From contig NC_014378.1 in NCBI RefSeq assembly GCF_000144695.1, positions 1,214,781 to 1,278,780 on the forward strand: a stretch of 64,000 nt of DNA. The letters run 5' to 3'. Shown piece after piece: positions 24,804 through 34,498 of this stretch. Position 1 is the first letter of the stretch, and each line of letters opens with the position of its first letter. This DNA is from Acetohalobium arabaticum DSM 5501 (lineage in GTDB: Bacteria > Bacillota > Halanaerobiia > Halobacteroidales > Acetohalobiaceae). Both the position numbers and the translations under genes were made by a program. The notes beneath the pieces are model-generated. The model was not told the origin of the DNA and did not search any database. It saw nothing but the letters and a program-made list of their open reading frames with translations.

Positions 24804-27485
24804 ATGGCTAAAGAATTAACTCCAATGATGCAGCAGTACTTTTCAATTAAAGATGAATATGATGATGCAATTTTATTATTTAGATTAGGCGATTTTTATG
24901 AAATGTTTGCTGATGATGCTGAGTTAGCAGCTAGGGAACTAGAATTAACCTTAACTTCTCGAAATAAAGGTAAAGGCAAGAAGACGCCGATGGCAGGCAT
25001 TCCTTATCATTCAGCCGAATCATATATTGCTACCTTAATCGATAAAGGCTATCGGGTTGCTATCTGTGAACAGGTAGAAGACCCCAGTGAAACCAACGGC
25101 TTAGTCAAGCGGGAAGTGGTTAGAGTAATTACCCCGGGAACTGTAATTGATAATGAAATGTTAGATGATAAGAATAATAATTATCTTTCAGCAGTTGTAG
25201 CTAATGAAGAAGGTTTTGGTATTGCCACAATAGATATCTCGACCGGTGATTTTTCAACAACAGAACTGACAGGAGAAGAAGCTCAGTCTAATTTAATAGA
25301 TGAATTGGCCCGCATAAATCCTGCGGAATGTTTAGTTGATACTAATTTATACGAAAAGACAGAGGTAATTACTTATATTAATCAGCAGTTAGATCCGATT
25401 ATTAATGAAATCAAGGAACGATTTAATTATAGTCAGGCTTATGATTTATTGATAGATCATTTTGAAGTTAATTCTTTAGATGGATTTGGCTGTGAAGATT
25501 TAAAGTTTGCTGTAACTGCTGCTGGAGCTGTACTAGATTTCTTAATTGAAACTCAAAAACGGACTTTAGGCCACTTAAATCAGTTAACTACCTACTCAAC
25601 CAAGGATTATATGACTTTAGATGCCAATACGAGGCGGAATTTAGAACTGACAAAGACAATCCGTGACCAATCATATAAGGGGAGTCTACTCTGGGTATTA
25701 GATCAGACAGTCACAGCTATGGGAGGACGTAAGTTACAGAAGTGGTTAGAACAGCCGCTATTGGATGTAGAAGGAATTAATAACCGGTTGGATGCAGTTG
25801 GAGAGCTTAAGGATAATATCTTTCTTAAAGAGGAGCTAAAGGATAATTTAACTGAAGTCTATGATCTTGAGCGGCTAATGAGTAAGATTACCTACGGTTC
25901 AGCCAATGCTAGAGACTTAATTGCTCTCAAAACTTCAATAGCCAATCTACCGGCGATTAAGGAATTATTAACTCAGTTTGAATCTTCTAAATTAAAATCG
26001 GCTGCTGATAAGTTAGATACTCTAGAAGATGTTCATGAATTAATTGAAAGTTCCATTAAAGAGGAACCGCCGACAACAGTAACTGAAGGGGATATAATTA
26101 AAACAGGTTATGATGAAGAATTAGATGAATTTAGACAGGCTATGAATGAAGGAAAAGACTGGATTGCTAATTTAGAAAAAGAGGAGAAGGAACGAACAGG
26201 AATTAAGTCATTAAAGGTTGGGTTTAATAAGGTCCACGGCTATTATATAGAAGTAACTAAGGCTAATCTGGATTTAGTGCCTGATAATTATGAACGAAAA
26301 CAGACTCTTTCTAACAGCGAAAGATATATTACACCTGAACTAAAAGAAAAGGAGTCCAAAATTTTGGGCGCTGAAGAGAAAAGTGTTGAGTTAGAATATC
26401 AATTATTTACTGAAATTAGAGAAAAGGTAGCCCAGGAGACGGAAAGAGTTCAGAAAGTAGCCGATATTGTAGCTCAACTAGATGTGCTGGCTTCATTAGC
26501 AGAAGTAGCTATCAATAATAACTACTGTCATCCTGAGGTAAATGCCAGTGATGTGATTGATATCGAGGACGGACGCCATCCTGTGGTTGAAGAGATGTTA
26601 GAAGAAGAAAGCTTTGTTCCTAATGATAGTTATATTGATTGTGATCAGGACCGCTTTTTAATCATTACCGGTCCTAATATGTCCGGAAAGTCTACTTATA
26701 TGCGTCAGGTGGCTTTAATGGTTTTAATGTCTCAAATCGGGAGCTTTATTCCAGCAGATGAAGCTAAAATAGGTATTGTAGATCGCATCTTTACCCGGGT
26801 AGGTGCTTCGGATGATTTAACTACTGGACAGAGTACTTTTATGGTGGAGATGAATGAGGTTGCTAATATTCTCAATAATGCTACGCAGAATAGTCTTGTT
26901 ATTTTAGATGAAGTCGGACGCGGAACTAGTACCTATGACGGTTTAAGTATTGCCTGGGCGGTAACAGAATATATCAGTGATCAGAGCAATATTGGAGCTA
27001 AGTCGCTCTTTGCTACTCATTATCATGAGCTAACTGAACTGGAGTCTAAATTACCGGGGGTAAAGAATTACAATGTTGCTGTCAAAGAAGAAGGCAGTGA
27101 TATCACCTTCTTACGAAAAATTGTACCTGGTAAAGCCAATGATAGCTACGGAATTGAAGTAGCTAAACGGGCCGGAGTGCCTAAGTCGGTAATTGATAGA
27201 GCCAATGAAGTTTTAGAAAAGCTAGAGACTGAGATAGATAATTATGAACAGATAAATAACAGTTTAGAGTCTGAGAAGGTAGCTGAAGCCAAAGCTGAAA
27301 TTACATCAGAGTCTGAATTACAACAGCAGAACCAGTTGGCCTTATTTGCAGCCCAAAATAGCGAACTTATACAAAAGCTTGGTGAGTTAGATATTATGTC
27401 AATGACTCCTCTAGAGGCTATGAATAAACTCCACCAGCTACAACAGGAAGCAAGGGAAGAGTTAAAGAGTCAGGAATTAGCTTAA
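24804..27485 (+). CDS. mutS: DNA mismatch repair protein MutS
   Basis: The 893-residue protein begins with the mismatch-recognition domain (MMQQYFSIKDEYDDAILLFR, with the Phe-x-Glu-type GDFYEMF). Connector, lever and clamp regions follow (the YYIEVTKANL segment near 480), then the ATPase: Walker A GPNMSGKSTYMRQ (from residue 623), Walker B ILDEVGRGTSTYDG (about 700), and FATHYHEL. Length is slightly above the 850-870 norm because of a Glu/Gln-rich linker near the C-terminus. It recognises mismatches with MutL, encoded 23 bp downstream. Confidence 0.97.
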   Translation: MAKELTPMMQQYFSIKDEYDDAILLFRLGDFYEMFADDAELAARELELTLTSRNKGKGKKTPMAGIPYHSAESYIATLIDKGYRVAICEQVEDPSETNGLVKREVVRVITPGTVIDNEMLDDKNNNYLSAVVANEEGFGIATIDISTGDFSTTELTGEEAQSNLIDELARINPAECLVDTNLYEKTEVITYINQQLDPIINEIKERFNYSQAYDLLIDHFEVNSLDGFGCEDLKFAVTAAGAVLDFLIETQKRTLGHLNQLTTYSTKDYMTLDANTRRNLELTKTIRDQSYKGSLLWVLDQTVTAMGGRKLQKWLEQPLLDVEGINNRLDAVGELKDNIFLKEELKDNLTEVYDLERLMSKITYGSANARDLIALKTSIANLPAIKELLTQFESSKLKSAADKLDTLEDVHELIESSIKEEPPTTVTEGDIIKTGYDEELDEFRQAMNEGKDWIANLEKEEKERTGIKSLKVGFNKVHGYYIEVTKANLDLVPDNYERKQTLSNSERYITPELKEKESKILGAEEKSVELEYQLFTEIREKVAQETERVQKVADIVAQLDVLASLAEVAINNNYCHPEVNASDVIDIEDGRHPVVEEMLEEESFVPNDSYIDCDQDRFLIITGPNMSGKSTYMRQVALMVLMSQIGSFIPADEAKIGIVDRIFTRVGASDDLTTGQSTFMVEMNEVANILNNATQNSLVILDEVGRGTSTYDGLSIAWAVTEYISDQSNIGAKSLFATHYHELTELESKLPGVKNYNVAVKEEGSDITFLRKIVPGKANDSYGIEVAKRAGVPKSVIDRANEVLEKLETEIDNYEQINNSLESEKVAEAKAEITSESELQQQNQLALFAAQNSELIQKLGELDIMSMTPLEAMNKLHQLQQEAREELKSQELA

Positions 27486-27508
27486 AAGATTCTAAGGAGT
27501 GAAGAAAT

Positions 27509-29491
27509 ATGCCGAAACAGATTAAGAAACTGCCTCAGGAAGTTGTCAGCAAAATAGCAGCTGGAGAGGTAATAGAGCGTCCTGCTTCTGTAGTTAAAGA
27601 ATTAGTAGAGAACTCAATAGATGCTGACAGCGATAAAATTGAAATCAAGGTTAATAACGGAGGGAAAGATTTAATCCAGGTTATCGATACAGGCTACGGT
27701 ATGACCCGTGAAGATGCAGAGTTGGCTCTTGAGCGCCATGCTACCAGTAAGATAACTGAAGCCAATGATCTCTTTTCAATCCGTAGTCTCGGTTTTAGAG
27801 GAGAGGCTTTACCCAGTATTGCTGCTATTTCCCGGTTGACGATGAAGACAAGAACTGAAGATAAACTAGGAGGTACTTTAGTTAAAATAAACGGCGGAGA
27901 GATTAAAAAGATTGAGGATGCGGGATGTCCTATTGGAACTAATATTATTGTTAAGGATCTATTCTATAATACTCCTGTCCGCTATAAGTATCTCAAGACA
28001 TCTGCTACTGAGATAAGACGGATTAGTGATATTGTTAATCGATTGGCTTTGGCCTATCCAGAGATTACCTTCAAGTTAAGCCATAATCAGAAGAAAGTAT
28101 TAGAGACGCCTGGCAATGGTAATTTAATGGATACAATTTTAAGTGTCTATGGTAAAGAGGTCGCTAAAAGCATGATAGCTGTAGATTATGAAGATAAGTA
28201 TATGCAGGTAAGCGGTTATGTCTCAAAGCCGAATATCAGCCGGGCTTCGAAAAAGCATCAGTCATTCTTTATTAACCGTCGCTATATTAAAAGTAGAGCT
28301 TTAAGTGAAGCTATATCCAAAGCCTACCATACACTTTTAGCTAAAGGGCGACATCCTATTGCTATTTTAACGATTAAATTAAATCCAGTGTTAGTAGATG
28401 TTAATGTTCATCCGACGAAAATGGAAGTTAACTTCAGCCGCGAAAAGGAAGTGGCTTCTGTTCTACAGAATGGAGTAAAAGAAGCATTGAGTAATGCTGA
28501 TTTAATTCCAGAAGTAAAGTTGAATTCTAAAGATAGTACTGCTGTTTCAAAGAAGGATTCACAGGATTCTAAGCAGCAACAGGAGTTGGAATTAACTAAA
28601 AAAAGAAAGTTTAGTTCAGAAAAAAACAAAAAGAAGTCTCAGAAAAAAGAAAAATCCACGCAGAAGACTACTAATGATAATCAAGATAAAAGTATCCAAA
28701 CGGATCAGATTAATGAAACGAAGGAATCTAGCGATAGAATTAACAGAAAAGAATCAGCAGAAGAACTTAAAAATGGTATTGAAAAACAGAGTAAACAAGC
28801 TGATTATTTCCAAAAGAGAGAACAAAGCAATGAAAAAGAAAAGAAAAATAAAGAGTCGGTAGCAATAAAAGAAAGCCAGTCAGACTATAATAAAGACGAT
28901 GCGACAAAGTCTCTATCAAGCTTTCTTCCCTTAGGCCAGATTCATAATACTTACATTATAGCTCAAGGAGAAGACGGCTTCTATATTGTTGATCAACATG
29001 CTGCTCATGAACGTATCCTCTATAATGAATTAATGGAGAAGTTTAAACAAGCAGAGATTAAGTCCCAATCTTTATTGATGCCGGTTCGACTGGAATTAAC
29101 TAATCCTGAAATAGAGATTTTAGAGGAGAATAGTGAACATCTAAAGAATTTAGGTTTTGAATTTGAAGCTTTTGGAGGCCAGACATATCTAGTAAGAGCT
29201 GTACCTAACCTACTCCATAAACTGGATATCAAGGAATTATGTTTAGATATAATTGATAATCTATTGGATAAGGGGAAGATACAGGAACCAACAGAGATAA
29301 TCGAAGACTTACTTGTAATAATGTCCTGCCGCGGTGCAATTAAGAGCGGTAAAAGTTTGGTGCCGGGAGAGATGGAGAGTTTATTACAGCAGTTAGAAGA
29401 AAGCGGAAACCAGCATACCTGTCCGCACGGTAGACCAACGATTATTCATTTTTCTAAAAAAGAGTTAGATAAGAAGTTTAAACGTATTTAG
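27509..29491 (+). CDS. mutL: DNA mismatch repair protein MutL
   Basis: The 660-residue protein has the GHKL ATPase N-domain (KIAAGEVIERPASVVKELVE, DTGYGMT, GFRGEALPSIA), a long Lys/Glu/Ser-rich linker (about 330-465) and a C-terminal dimerisation/endonuclease domain. The metal motif DQHAAHERILYN departs from the canonical DQHA-x2-E-x4-E: the last Glu is Asn. The other endonuclease motifs, SCRGAIKSG and CPHGRPT, are intact. Nicking activity may thus be kept or altered. Co-transcribed with mutS and miaA. Confidence 0.96.
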   Translation: MPKQIKKLPQEVVSKIAAGEVIERPASVVKELVENSIDADSDKIEIKVNNGGKDLIQVIDTGYGMTREDAELALERHATSKITEANDLFSIRSLGFRGEALPSIAAISRLTMKTRTEDKLGGTLVKINGGEIKKIEDAGCPIGTNIIVKDLFYNTPVRYKYLKTSATEIRRISDIVNRLALAYPEITFKLSHNQKKVLETPGNGNLMDTILSVYGKEVAKSMIAVDYEDKYMQVSGYVSKPNISRASKKHQSFFINRRYIKSRALSEAISKAYHTLLAKGRHPIAILTIKLNPVLVDVNVHPTKMEVNFSREKEVASVLQNGVKEALSNADLIPEVKLNSKDSTAVSKKDSQDSKQQQELELTKKRKFSSEKNKKKSQKKEKSTQKTTNDNQDKSIQTDQINETKESSDRINRKESAEELKNGIEKQSKQADYFQKREQSNEKEKKNKESVAIKESQSDYNKDDATKSLSSFLPLGQIHNTYIIAQGEDGFYIVDQHAAHERILYNELMEKFKQAEIKSQSLLMPVRLELTNPEIEILEENSEHLKNLGFEFEAFGGQTYLVRAVPNLLHKLDIKELCLDIIDNLLDKGKIQEPTEIIEDLLVIMSCRGAIKSGKSLVPGEMESLLQQLEESGNQHTCPHGRPTIIHFSKKELDKKFKRI

Positions 29492-29506
29492 CAGGGAGGG
29501 ATTAAG

Positions 29507-30469
29507 ATGCAGGAACCACTAGTAGCCATTATTGGACCTACGGCTGTAGGTAAGACGGAATTATCTTTTACATTAGCCAAGGAGCTGAATGCGGAGATTA
29601 TTTCTGGTGATTCAATGCAGGTCTATGAGGGAATGGATATTGGTACAGCTAAGCCGACTGTAGAAGAACGCCAGGGTATTCCTCATCATATGATAGATAT
29701 ATTGACTCCTGATCAAGATTTTAGCGTAGCCGATTTTCAAGAGCGAGTAGATGAATTGATTCCTGAAATAGTAGAACGCGGTAGACTGCCGATGTTAGTT
29801 GGAGGTACTGGTTTATATGTTAAGGCTTTGATTCAAGGCTTTATCTTTCCCGAAATGGAAACTGACTGGGATCTGCGGAAACAGCTGGAAGCAGAAGCGG
29901 AAGAGCATGGTACAGAGTATGTCCATGATAAGCTAAAGGAGATCGATCCTACTTTAGCCGATAAGCTGCATCCTAATGATCTAAGACGGGTAATTCGCGG
30001 AATTGAAGTTTATCAGCAGACAGGAAAAACTTCTACCCATTTTCGTCAGAAGGCCAAGGAAAGGCCGCCTAGATATCGGGCAGTCAAGATTGGGTTAAAG
30101 AGGGACCGGGATGAACTCTATGAACGGATTAACCGCCGGGTGGACTTAATGATTGATAATGGATTAATAGAAGAGGTTAAAGAATTATATGAAGCCGGTT
30201 ATGAACGGGGATTAACTTCAATGCAGGGATTGGGTTATAAAGAGTTAATCGGTTACTTTGAAGGAGAATATGATCTAGAAGAAGCAATTAGATTAATCAA
30301 ACGGGATACCCGTCACTTTGCTAAAAAGCAGCTAACCTGGTTTAGAAAAGATGATGAGATTCACTGGTTCGATGTTGGAGAATATGAAGATGAAGAGTTA
30401 GTTTCTGATGTAGAAGATGTAATCAAGGAGAAATTATCTTCTGAAGATATGGAATTAATAACTTCATAA
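29507..30469 (+). CDS. miaA: tRNA dimethylallyltransferase MiaA
   Basis: The 320-residue enzyme has the P-loop GPTAVGKTEL near residue 10, SGDSMQVYEGMDIGTAKPT, HHMIDI, and VGGTGLYVKALI, all standard for MiaA. It prenylates A37 of tRNAs reading UNN codons, producing the substrate for MiaB. It lies 15 bp after mutL. A terminator follows at 30483. Confidence 0.96.
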   Translation: MQEPLVAIIGPTAVGKTELSFTLAKELNAEIISGDSMQVYEGMDIGTAKPTVEERQGIPHHMIDILTPDQDFSVADFQERVDELIPEIVERGRLPMLVGGTGLYVKALIQGFIFPEMETDWDLRKQLEAEAEEHGTEYVHDKLKEIDPTLADKLHPNDLRRVIRGIEVYQQTGKTSTHFRQKAKERPPRYRAVKIGLKRDRDELYERINRRVDLMIDNGLIEEVKELYEAGYERGLTSMQGLGYKELIGYFEGEYDLEEAIRLIKRDTRHFAKKQLTWFRKDDEIHWFDVGEYEDEELVSDVEDVIKEKLSSEDMELITS

Positions 30470-30482
30470 TTGGGCTAATTGG

Positions 30483-30517
30483 CTTCTGAGAAAATTTATT
30501 TCTCAGAAGTTTTTTTA
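30483..30517 (+). terminator. Intrinsic terminator after miaA
   Basis: CTTCTGAGAAA pairs perfectly with TTTCTCAGAAG and is followed by seven T. Confidence 0.9.
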
Positions 30518-30593
30518 TTTTGCACGATTTTAATCAACTTACATATAATATTTAAAGCCACTAATTGCTAATCAGAAAAGGGGTGATTAGCAG

Positions 30594-31526
30594 TTGAAGA
30601 AAAGGGAGATTATTGAACAGATTGAGAATGGTAAGATGTCAATAACAGAGAGTTTTCGCTTTTTAAATGACAGCAGTCTGGCTTTGAAAGAACAACAGAT
30701 TAATAATAATGATTCTAAAGAAAAGCTTAAAGAAGTTAAGGCTAAACTGGATAGATTAGTCGGATTGGATAAGCTGAAAAGATTAGTTGATGAACTAGAA
30801 GCCTTTGTGAAGATACAGCAGAAGCGACAGGAGAATCAGTTAGCTACTGAACCGTTAGTGATGCATATGGTCTTTAAAGGAAACCCTGGAACCGGAAAGA
30901 CTACAATTGCCCGCATCTTTGGGGAATTATTTAAAGAATTGGGCCTATTGAGTGAAGGACATCTTAAAGAGGTTGAACGGGCTGATTTAGTAGGGGAGTA
31001 TATCGGTCATACTGCTCAAAAAACAAAAGATGCTATTGAAGAAGCTTTAGGAGGAATTCTTTTTATTGATGAAGCATATTCATTAGCAAGAGGCGGTACT
31101 AGAGACTTTGGAAAAGAATCTATTGATGCTTTAGTTAAAGGAATGGAGGATAATCGTGATGATTTAATAGTTATTTTAGCTGGTTATCCTCGGGAAATGG
31201 AAGAATTTTTGGAGACTAATCCTGGACTTAGTTCTAGATTTCCGATCAAGGTTCATTTTGATGATTATACTTTAGATGAATTAATTGAAATTGCTGAATT
31301 GATGTTAGAAGAGAGAGAATATGAATTAAGCCAAACAGCTGAAAGTAAATTATATAAGATTTTAGCTAAAAAGAGACAGAAATCAGGTTCTGAGAGAGGA
31401 AATGCCCGGACAGTGAGAAACTTAATTGAACGGGCAATTCGGGTTCAGGCTATGCGGGTAGTTGAGAAAGAAGATATTTTTCGGAAAGACTTAATGTTGA
31501 TTCAGCCTGAAGACTTTGAAGAGTAA
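30594..31526 (+). CDS. spoVK: SpoVK-type AAA+ ATPase
   Basis: The 310-residue protein starts at TTG after AGGGGTGAT. The AAA+ core shows LDRLVGLDKLKRLVDEL, Walker A GNPGTGKTTIARIFG (about residue 97), pore-loop region VGEYIGHTAQKT, Walker B GGILFIDEAYSLARGG and sensor region SRFPIKVHF. This is the CbxX/SpoVK group. SpoVK is needed for spore maturation in Bacillus, but related proteins have other roles. Position between miaA and a GTPase gene before hfq is common in clostridia. Confidence 0.82.
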   Translation: MKKREIIEQIENGKMSITESFRFLNDSSLALKEQQINNNDSKEKLKEVKAKLDRLVGLDKLKRLVDELEAFVKIQQKRQENQLATEPLVMHMVFKGNPGTGKTTIARIFGELFKELGLLSEGHLKEVERADLVGEYIGHTAQKTKDAIEEALGGILFIDEAYSLARGGTRDFGKESIDALVKGMEDNRDDLIVILAGYPREMEEFLETNPGLSSRFPIKVHFDDYTLDELIEIAELMLEEREYELSQTAESKLYKILAKKRQKSGSERGNARTVRNLIERAIRVQAMRVVEKEDIFRKDLMLIQPEDFEE

Positions 31527-31554
31527 GTAATGATTATTGAGGAGAGGAGCAGTT

Positions 31555-32160
31555 ATGGCTAAATCTCTAGTAGTAGGCCAGACAAATGCAGGTAAGACCT
31601 GTTTTACTATTAATTTTGCCGATTATTTAGGGATAAATGAGTTAAAGTTTACACTTAAGCAGCCGGCAGGATTCTCATCCCAACGGACTTATCAGCTGCA
31701 GGCAGCTAGGGAAGAGTTAGTATCATCAAGAAGCCATACTACCACAGAAATTCAACAGGTACAGCTACAGCTGCCGGTAGGGAAGGGAAAGAAAGAATTA
31801 AAGCTTATGGATACCTGTGGTTTAGTGGAAGGGATTCATTCTGATCGCGGAATTCGAAAGGCTATGGCTCAGACTCTGACTAAACTGCGTCAGGCGGATA
31901 TAGTTTTACATATTATTGATCTGGCTAAGTTGAGTAGTGAAGGAATACAGAAAATTTCAGAATTAGATTTAGAAATTTATAATTATTGTAAAGTAGAAAA
32001 ATGTTATGCCGTTTTAGCCAATAAAACCGATCTTAAAGTAGCCCAGAAGAATTTATCCTTTCTGCAGGAAAAGCTTAATCAGGCAAAAATAATTCCTATT
32101 TCTGCTCTCTATCAACAGGGATTTAGAAAAGTAAAGAGGTTTTTATTAAAGAATCTTTAG
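31555..32160 (+). CDS. P-loop GTPase
   Basis: ATG at 31555 follows GAGGAG. An upstream in-frame TTG at 31537 is rejected because the SD lies inside it. The 201-residue protein has G1 GQTNAGKTCF at residue 8, a G2-like RSHTTTEIQ, G3 DTCG (in KLMDTCGLVEG), and G4 NKTD (in VLANKTDLKV) with SAL as G5. It is a TRAFAC-type GTPase related to Era/YihA proteins, but no named subfamily is certain. It is probably translated with spoVK, 28 bp upstream. Confidence 0.75.
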   Translation: MAKSLVVGQTNAGKTCFTINFADYLGINELKFTLKQPAGFSSQRTYQLQAAREELVSSRSHTTTEIQQVQLQLPVGKGKKELKLMDTCGLVEGIHSDRGIRKAMAQTLTKLRQADIVLHIIDLAKLSSEGIQKISELDLEIYNYCKVEKCYAVLANKTDLKVAQKNLSFLQEKLNQAKIIPISALYQQGFRKVKRFLLKNL

Positions 32161-32237
32161 AAAAACTAATCAGTAAAGGATGACTTACAGGAGGTATTGA
32201 AGTTTCCTAAAACAGTGAATAATTAGAAGGTGAGAAT

Positions 32238-32834
32238 TTGTTAAAGATTATTATTCCCTCAATTCATGATCTGTTAGCAGTCTTATTTACTGGAATAAGT
32301 ATTAAGTTAATGGATGATTATTTAGACCAGATTTTGGATAGACTACAAAATAAGAAGACTTTAGCTTTAAAATGGGGAAGAGCAACCCTTCCTTATACTT
32401 TATTATCTTTTTCGTTAGCTGTTGTTTTTAATTATTCCTGGGCTGTATCTTTATTTTGGGCCAGTTATATTTTAGGTATGGGATATGATTTAACTGATGA
32501 GTTACCAACTGGGCTTAAGGCTTACCAAGAAAGTCTCTTGCTTTTATTAATTGGCATTTATATATTACCAATCGAAAATTTTCTTTCTTCTTTATCAGTT
32601 ATGGTTGGTATTCAGTTAATTGATGACTTAATAGATCTAAAATATGATAAAGAGGTTTACCGCAATAATTCTGTATATTTGTTAGGGAAACGGCAGGTTA
32701 TTTTACTGCTTATTGCTGTATTGGCAATTGGAGTTTATTTTGACCCAAAAAAGACTTTAACTGTATTGGTGGTTACTCCCTTGATTGTATTATTGCTGGA
32801 AGATGAAACTGGGAGGGGAAGGAAAAATCAATGA
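32238..32834 (+). CDS. Multi-pass membrane protein with two Asp-rich motifs
   Basis: The 198-residue protein starts at TTG behind AAGGTGAG. It has about five or six membrane helices. Two Asp-rich segments, KLMDDYLDQIL near residue 23 and LIDDLIDLKYD near 131, resemble the paired DDxxD motifs of UbiA-type prenyltransferases, though the overall length is short for UbiA. No firm family assignment. It lies between the GTPase gene and hfq and overlaps the next gene. Confidence 0.5.
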   Translation: MLKIIIPSIHDLLAVLFTGISIKLMDDYLDQILDRLQNKKTLALKWGRATLPYTLLSFSLAVVFNYSWAVSLFWASYILGMGYDLTDELPTGLKAYQESLLLLLIGIYILPIENFLSSLSVMVGIQLIDDLIDLKYDKEVYRNNSVYLLGKRQVILLLIAVLAIGVYFDPKKTLTVLVVTPLIVLLLEDETGRGRKNQ

Positions 32835-33036
32835 GATTATAGTCTTTAGTTTCTTTATTATATTAGGAGTTGGATACTTAATTGGCTATTATTTTGGCCG
32901 TCAGGATGGAATTAAAAAAGGTAGAGTAAAAACAGAAATTTCACTGCGAGAAGAATCACTGCAGAAAGGGTACTGTGTTTTATGTAAGGATAATAAAAAT
33001 ATTCAAGCTTTGCAGGAAAAAAATAGAGACATCTAG
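32827..33036 (+). CDS. Small membrane-anchored protein, apparent ATC start
   Basis: The frame encodes a hydrophobic helix (NEIIVFSFFIILGVGYLIGYYFG) followed by a charged tail with a CVLC pair (GYCVLCKDNKN). ATGs at 32785 and 32803 are in frame but lie inside the previous gene without a convincing SD. A strong GGGAGGGGAAGG (32811-32822) points to ATC at 32827, placing the helix at the very N-terminus and overlapping the preceding stop by 8 bp. Start remains uncertain. Function is unknown. Confidence 0.5.
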   Translation: MNEIIVFSFFIILGVGYLIGYYFGRQDGIKKGRVKTEISLREESLQKGYCVLCKDNKNIQALQEKNRDI

Positions 33037-33077
33037 AAGTAATTAATATAAATATATAAAGGGGGCTCTATATCAAT

Positions 33078-33320
33078 ATGACGTCTCAAATCAATCTCCA
33101 GGATAGCTTTTTAAATCAAGTCCGCCGTGAAGATATTACTGTTACAGTTTATCTAGTAAATGGCTTTCAGTTAAGTGGAAAGGTAACCGGTTTTGATAAT
33201 TTTACAGTTATTTTAGATACTGATGACCAGCAACAGATGATTTATAAACATGCTATTTCTACTATTACTCCAGAAAAAGCTGTTGAAAGTTTATTTAAAT
33301 CCAATAATGGTACAGATTAG
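33078..33320 (+). CDS. hfq: RNA chaperone Hfq
   Basis: The 80-residue protein has the Sm1 motif ([40 protein letters not shown]) and the Sm2 motif ending [11 protein letters not shown], including the proximal-face residues QDSFLN and YKH. It binds small RNAs and poly-A/U tracts as a hexamer. The mutSL-miaA-hfq order is conserved in many bacteria, here with four genes inserted. A strong terminator follows. Confidence 0.95.
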   Translation: MTSQINLQDSFLNQVRREDITVTVYLVNGFQLSGKVTGFDNFTVILDTDDQQQMIYKHAISTITPEKAVESLFKSNNGTD

Positions 33321-33345
33321 AGTAATTAATAGCATTGGAATTAAG

Positions 33346-33382
33346 AAAAACGGTTGATAGACAATTCTATCAACCGTTTTTA
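33346..33382 (+). terminator. Intrinsic terminator after hfq
   Basis: A perfect 15-bp stem (33346-33360 with 33367-33381) has A-run before and T-run after. Confidence 0.9.
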
Positions 33383-33437
33383 TAATAGGCTTTATAATAT
33401 AATTTAGGAAATTATTCAAAATTGGTGGTGAAATTTA

Positions 33438-34079
33438 ATGAAGAGACTTGATATAGTTTTAGTTTTGATCATATTATTGGTTTTTGGAGTGTTTAATAAT
33501 TCAGCAATCAGTAAAAGTAAATATCAATCTGAATGGAAGGATTTGATTGAAACTAACCAAAAGTTAATCAAGCAAGAAGAGAAAGATAACCCAAAAAATA
33601 TTAAGGCCCATTTTCGTTTAGGGGTTGCCTATGCTAATTTAGGAAAGATTGATTTAGCCAAAGAAGAGTTTGATTTTCTTGATGAGTTGGATGAAAAGAA
33701 GGAAGATAAAGAATTAAAGAAGCTGACCAAATATTATGAAAAGCAGCTTGATGAAACTTCCAGTGGTCCTCTTTTACTTAATTATTTAGGTTTTGCTTAT
33801 TATGCTGATCATAATTATGAATCATCATTACAGATATTTAAGAAGATAGTTAAAAAAGATTCGGAAAATATCTGGTCTCATAATTATTTAGCAACTGTCT
33901 ATGGTAAGTTAGGAAAGTATGATAAAGCTGAGAAGGTATTAAAAAGATCGATGGAAATTAGGGATGATGATTATACTCATTTTCTATTAGGAGCTGTTTA
34001 TTATAAACAGGGAAGTATATTTAAGGCCTTATACCATGTAGGAAAATCAGGCAGTGTAGCTACTAAATTATTGGATTAA
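33438..34079 (+). CDS. Membrane-anchored TPR protein
   Basis: The 213-residue protein starts at ATG behind GGTGGTGA. An N-terminal hydrophobic segment (about 5-20) acts as a signal or anchor. At least four tetratricopeptide-like repeats follow (KAHFRLGVAYANLGKIDLAKEEF; PLLLNYLGFAYYADHNYESSLQIF; IWSHNYLATVYGKLGKYDKAEKVL; YTHFLLGAVYYKQGSIFKAL). It is a scaffold-type protein with unknown partners. An IS3 element lies immediately downstream without disrupting it. Confidence 0.75.
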   Translation: MKRLDIVLVLIILLVFGVFNNSAISKSKYQSEWKDLIETNQKLIKQEEKDNPKNIKAHFRLGVAYANLGKIDLAKEEFDFLDELDEKKEDKELKKLTKYYEKQLDETSSGPLLLNYLGFAYYADHNYESSLQIFKKIVKKDSENIWSHNYLATVYGKLGKYDKAEKVLKRSMEIRDDDYTHFLLGAVYYKQGSIFKALYHVGKSGSVATKLLD

Positions 34080-34157
34080 CTTTTCGTTAGATGACCCTCC
34101 CCCAATTTGTTAGACACCCAGTTAAGCGATATAATAGAAGTAACGGAGGTGCTACAA

Positions 34158-34460
34158 TTGGGAGAAAAACGAAAAAGTTATACAGAAGAATTCAAAAAAG
34201 ATGCTGTTGAACTATCAAATAGATCAGATAAAACAGTTAAAGATGTATCTGAAAATCTTGATATACCCTATGGAACTTTAGTTAGATGGCGTCGAGAGTA
34301 TAAAGATAAAGGTGATCTTGCTTTTCCAGGCCATGGCAAACAGAAACTAACTTCTGAACAAAAAGAAATTCAAAGACTAAAAAAAGAATTAAAAGATGCT
34401 AAAACAGAGCGTGATATTTTAAAAAAGGCCGTAAGCATCTTCTCGAACGAACCGAAGTAA
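34158..34460 (+). CDS. IS3-family transposase OrfA
   Basis: TTG at 34158 follows CGGAGGTG. The 100-residue protein has a helix-turn-helix ([41 protein letters not shown]) and a leucine-zipper-like coiled coil ([22 protein letters not shown]). It binds the IS ends. A slippery A-AAA-AAG heptamer at 34421-34427 near its end allows a -1 shift into the OrfB frame. Confidence 0.88.
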   Translation: MGEKRKSYTEEFKKDAVELSNRSDKTVKDVSENLDIPYGTLVRWRREYKDKGDLAFPGHGKQKLTSEQKEIQRLKKELKDAKTERDILKKAVSIFSNEPK

Positions 34461-34498
34461 TTTACGGTTTTATCAGGGACCACAGTGATCAATTTACT

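Noticed and set aside
34107-34157. Upstream extension of the IS3 OrfA start
   Set aside because: It overlaps the inverted-repeat end. TTG 34158 has the CGGAGGTG SD at proper spacing.
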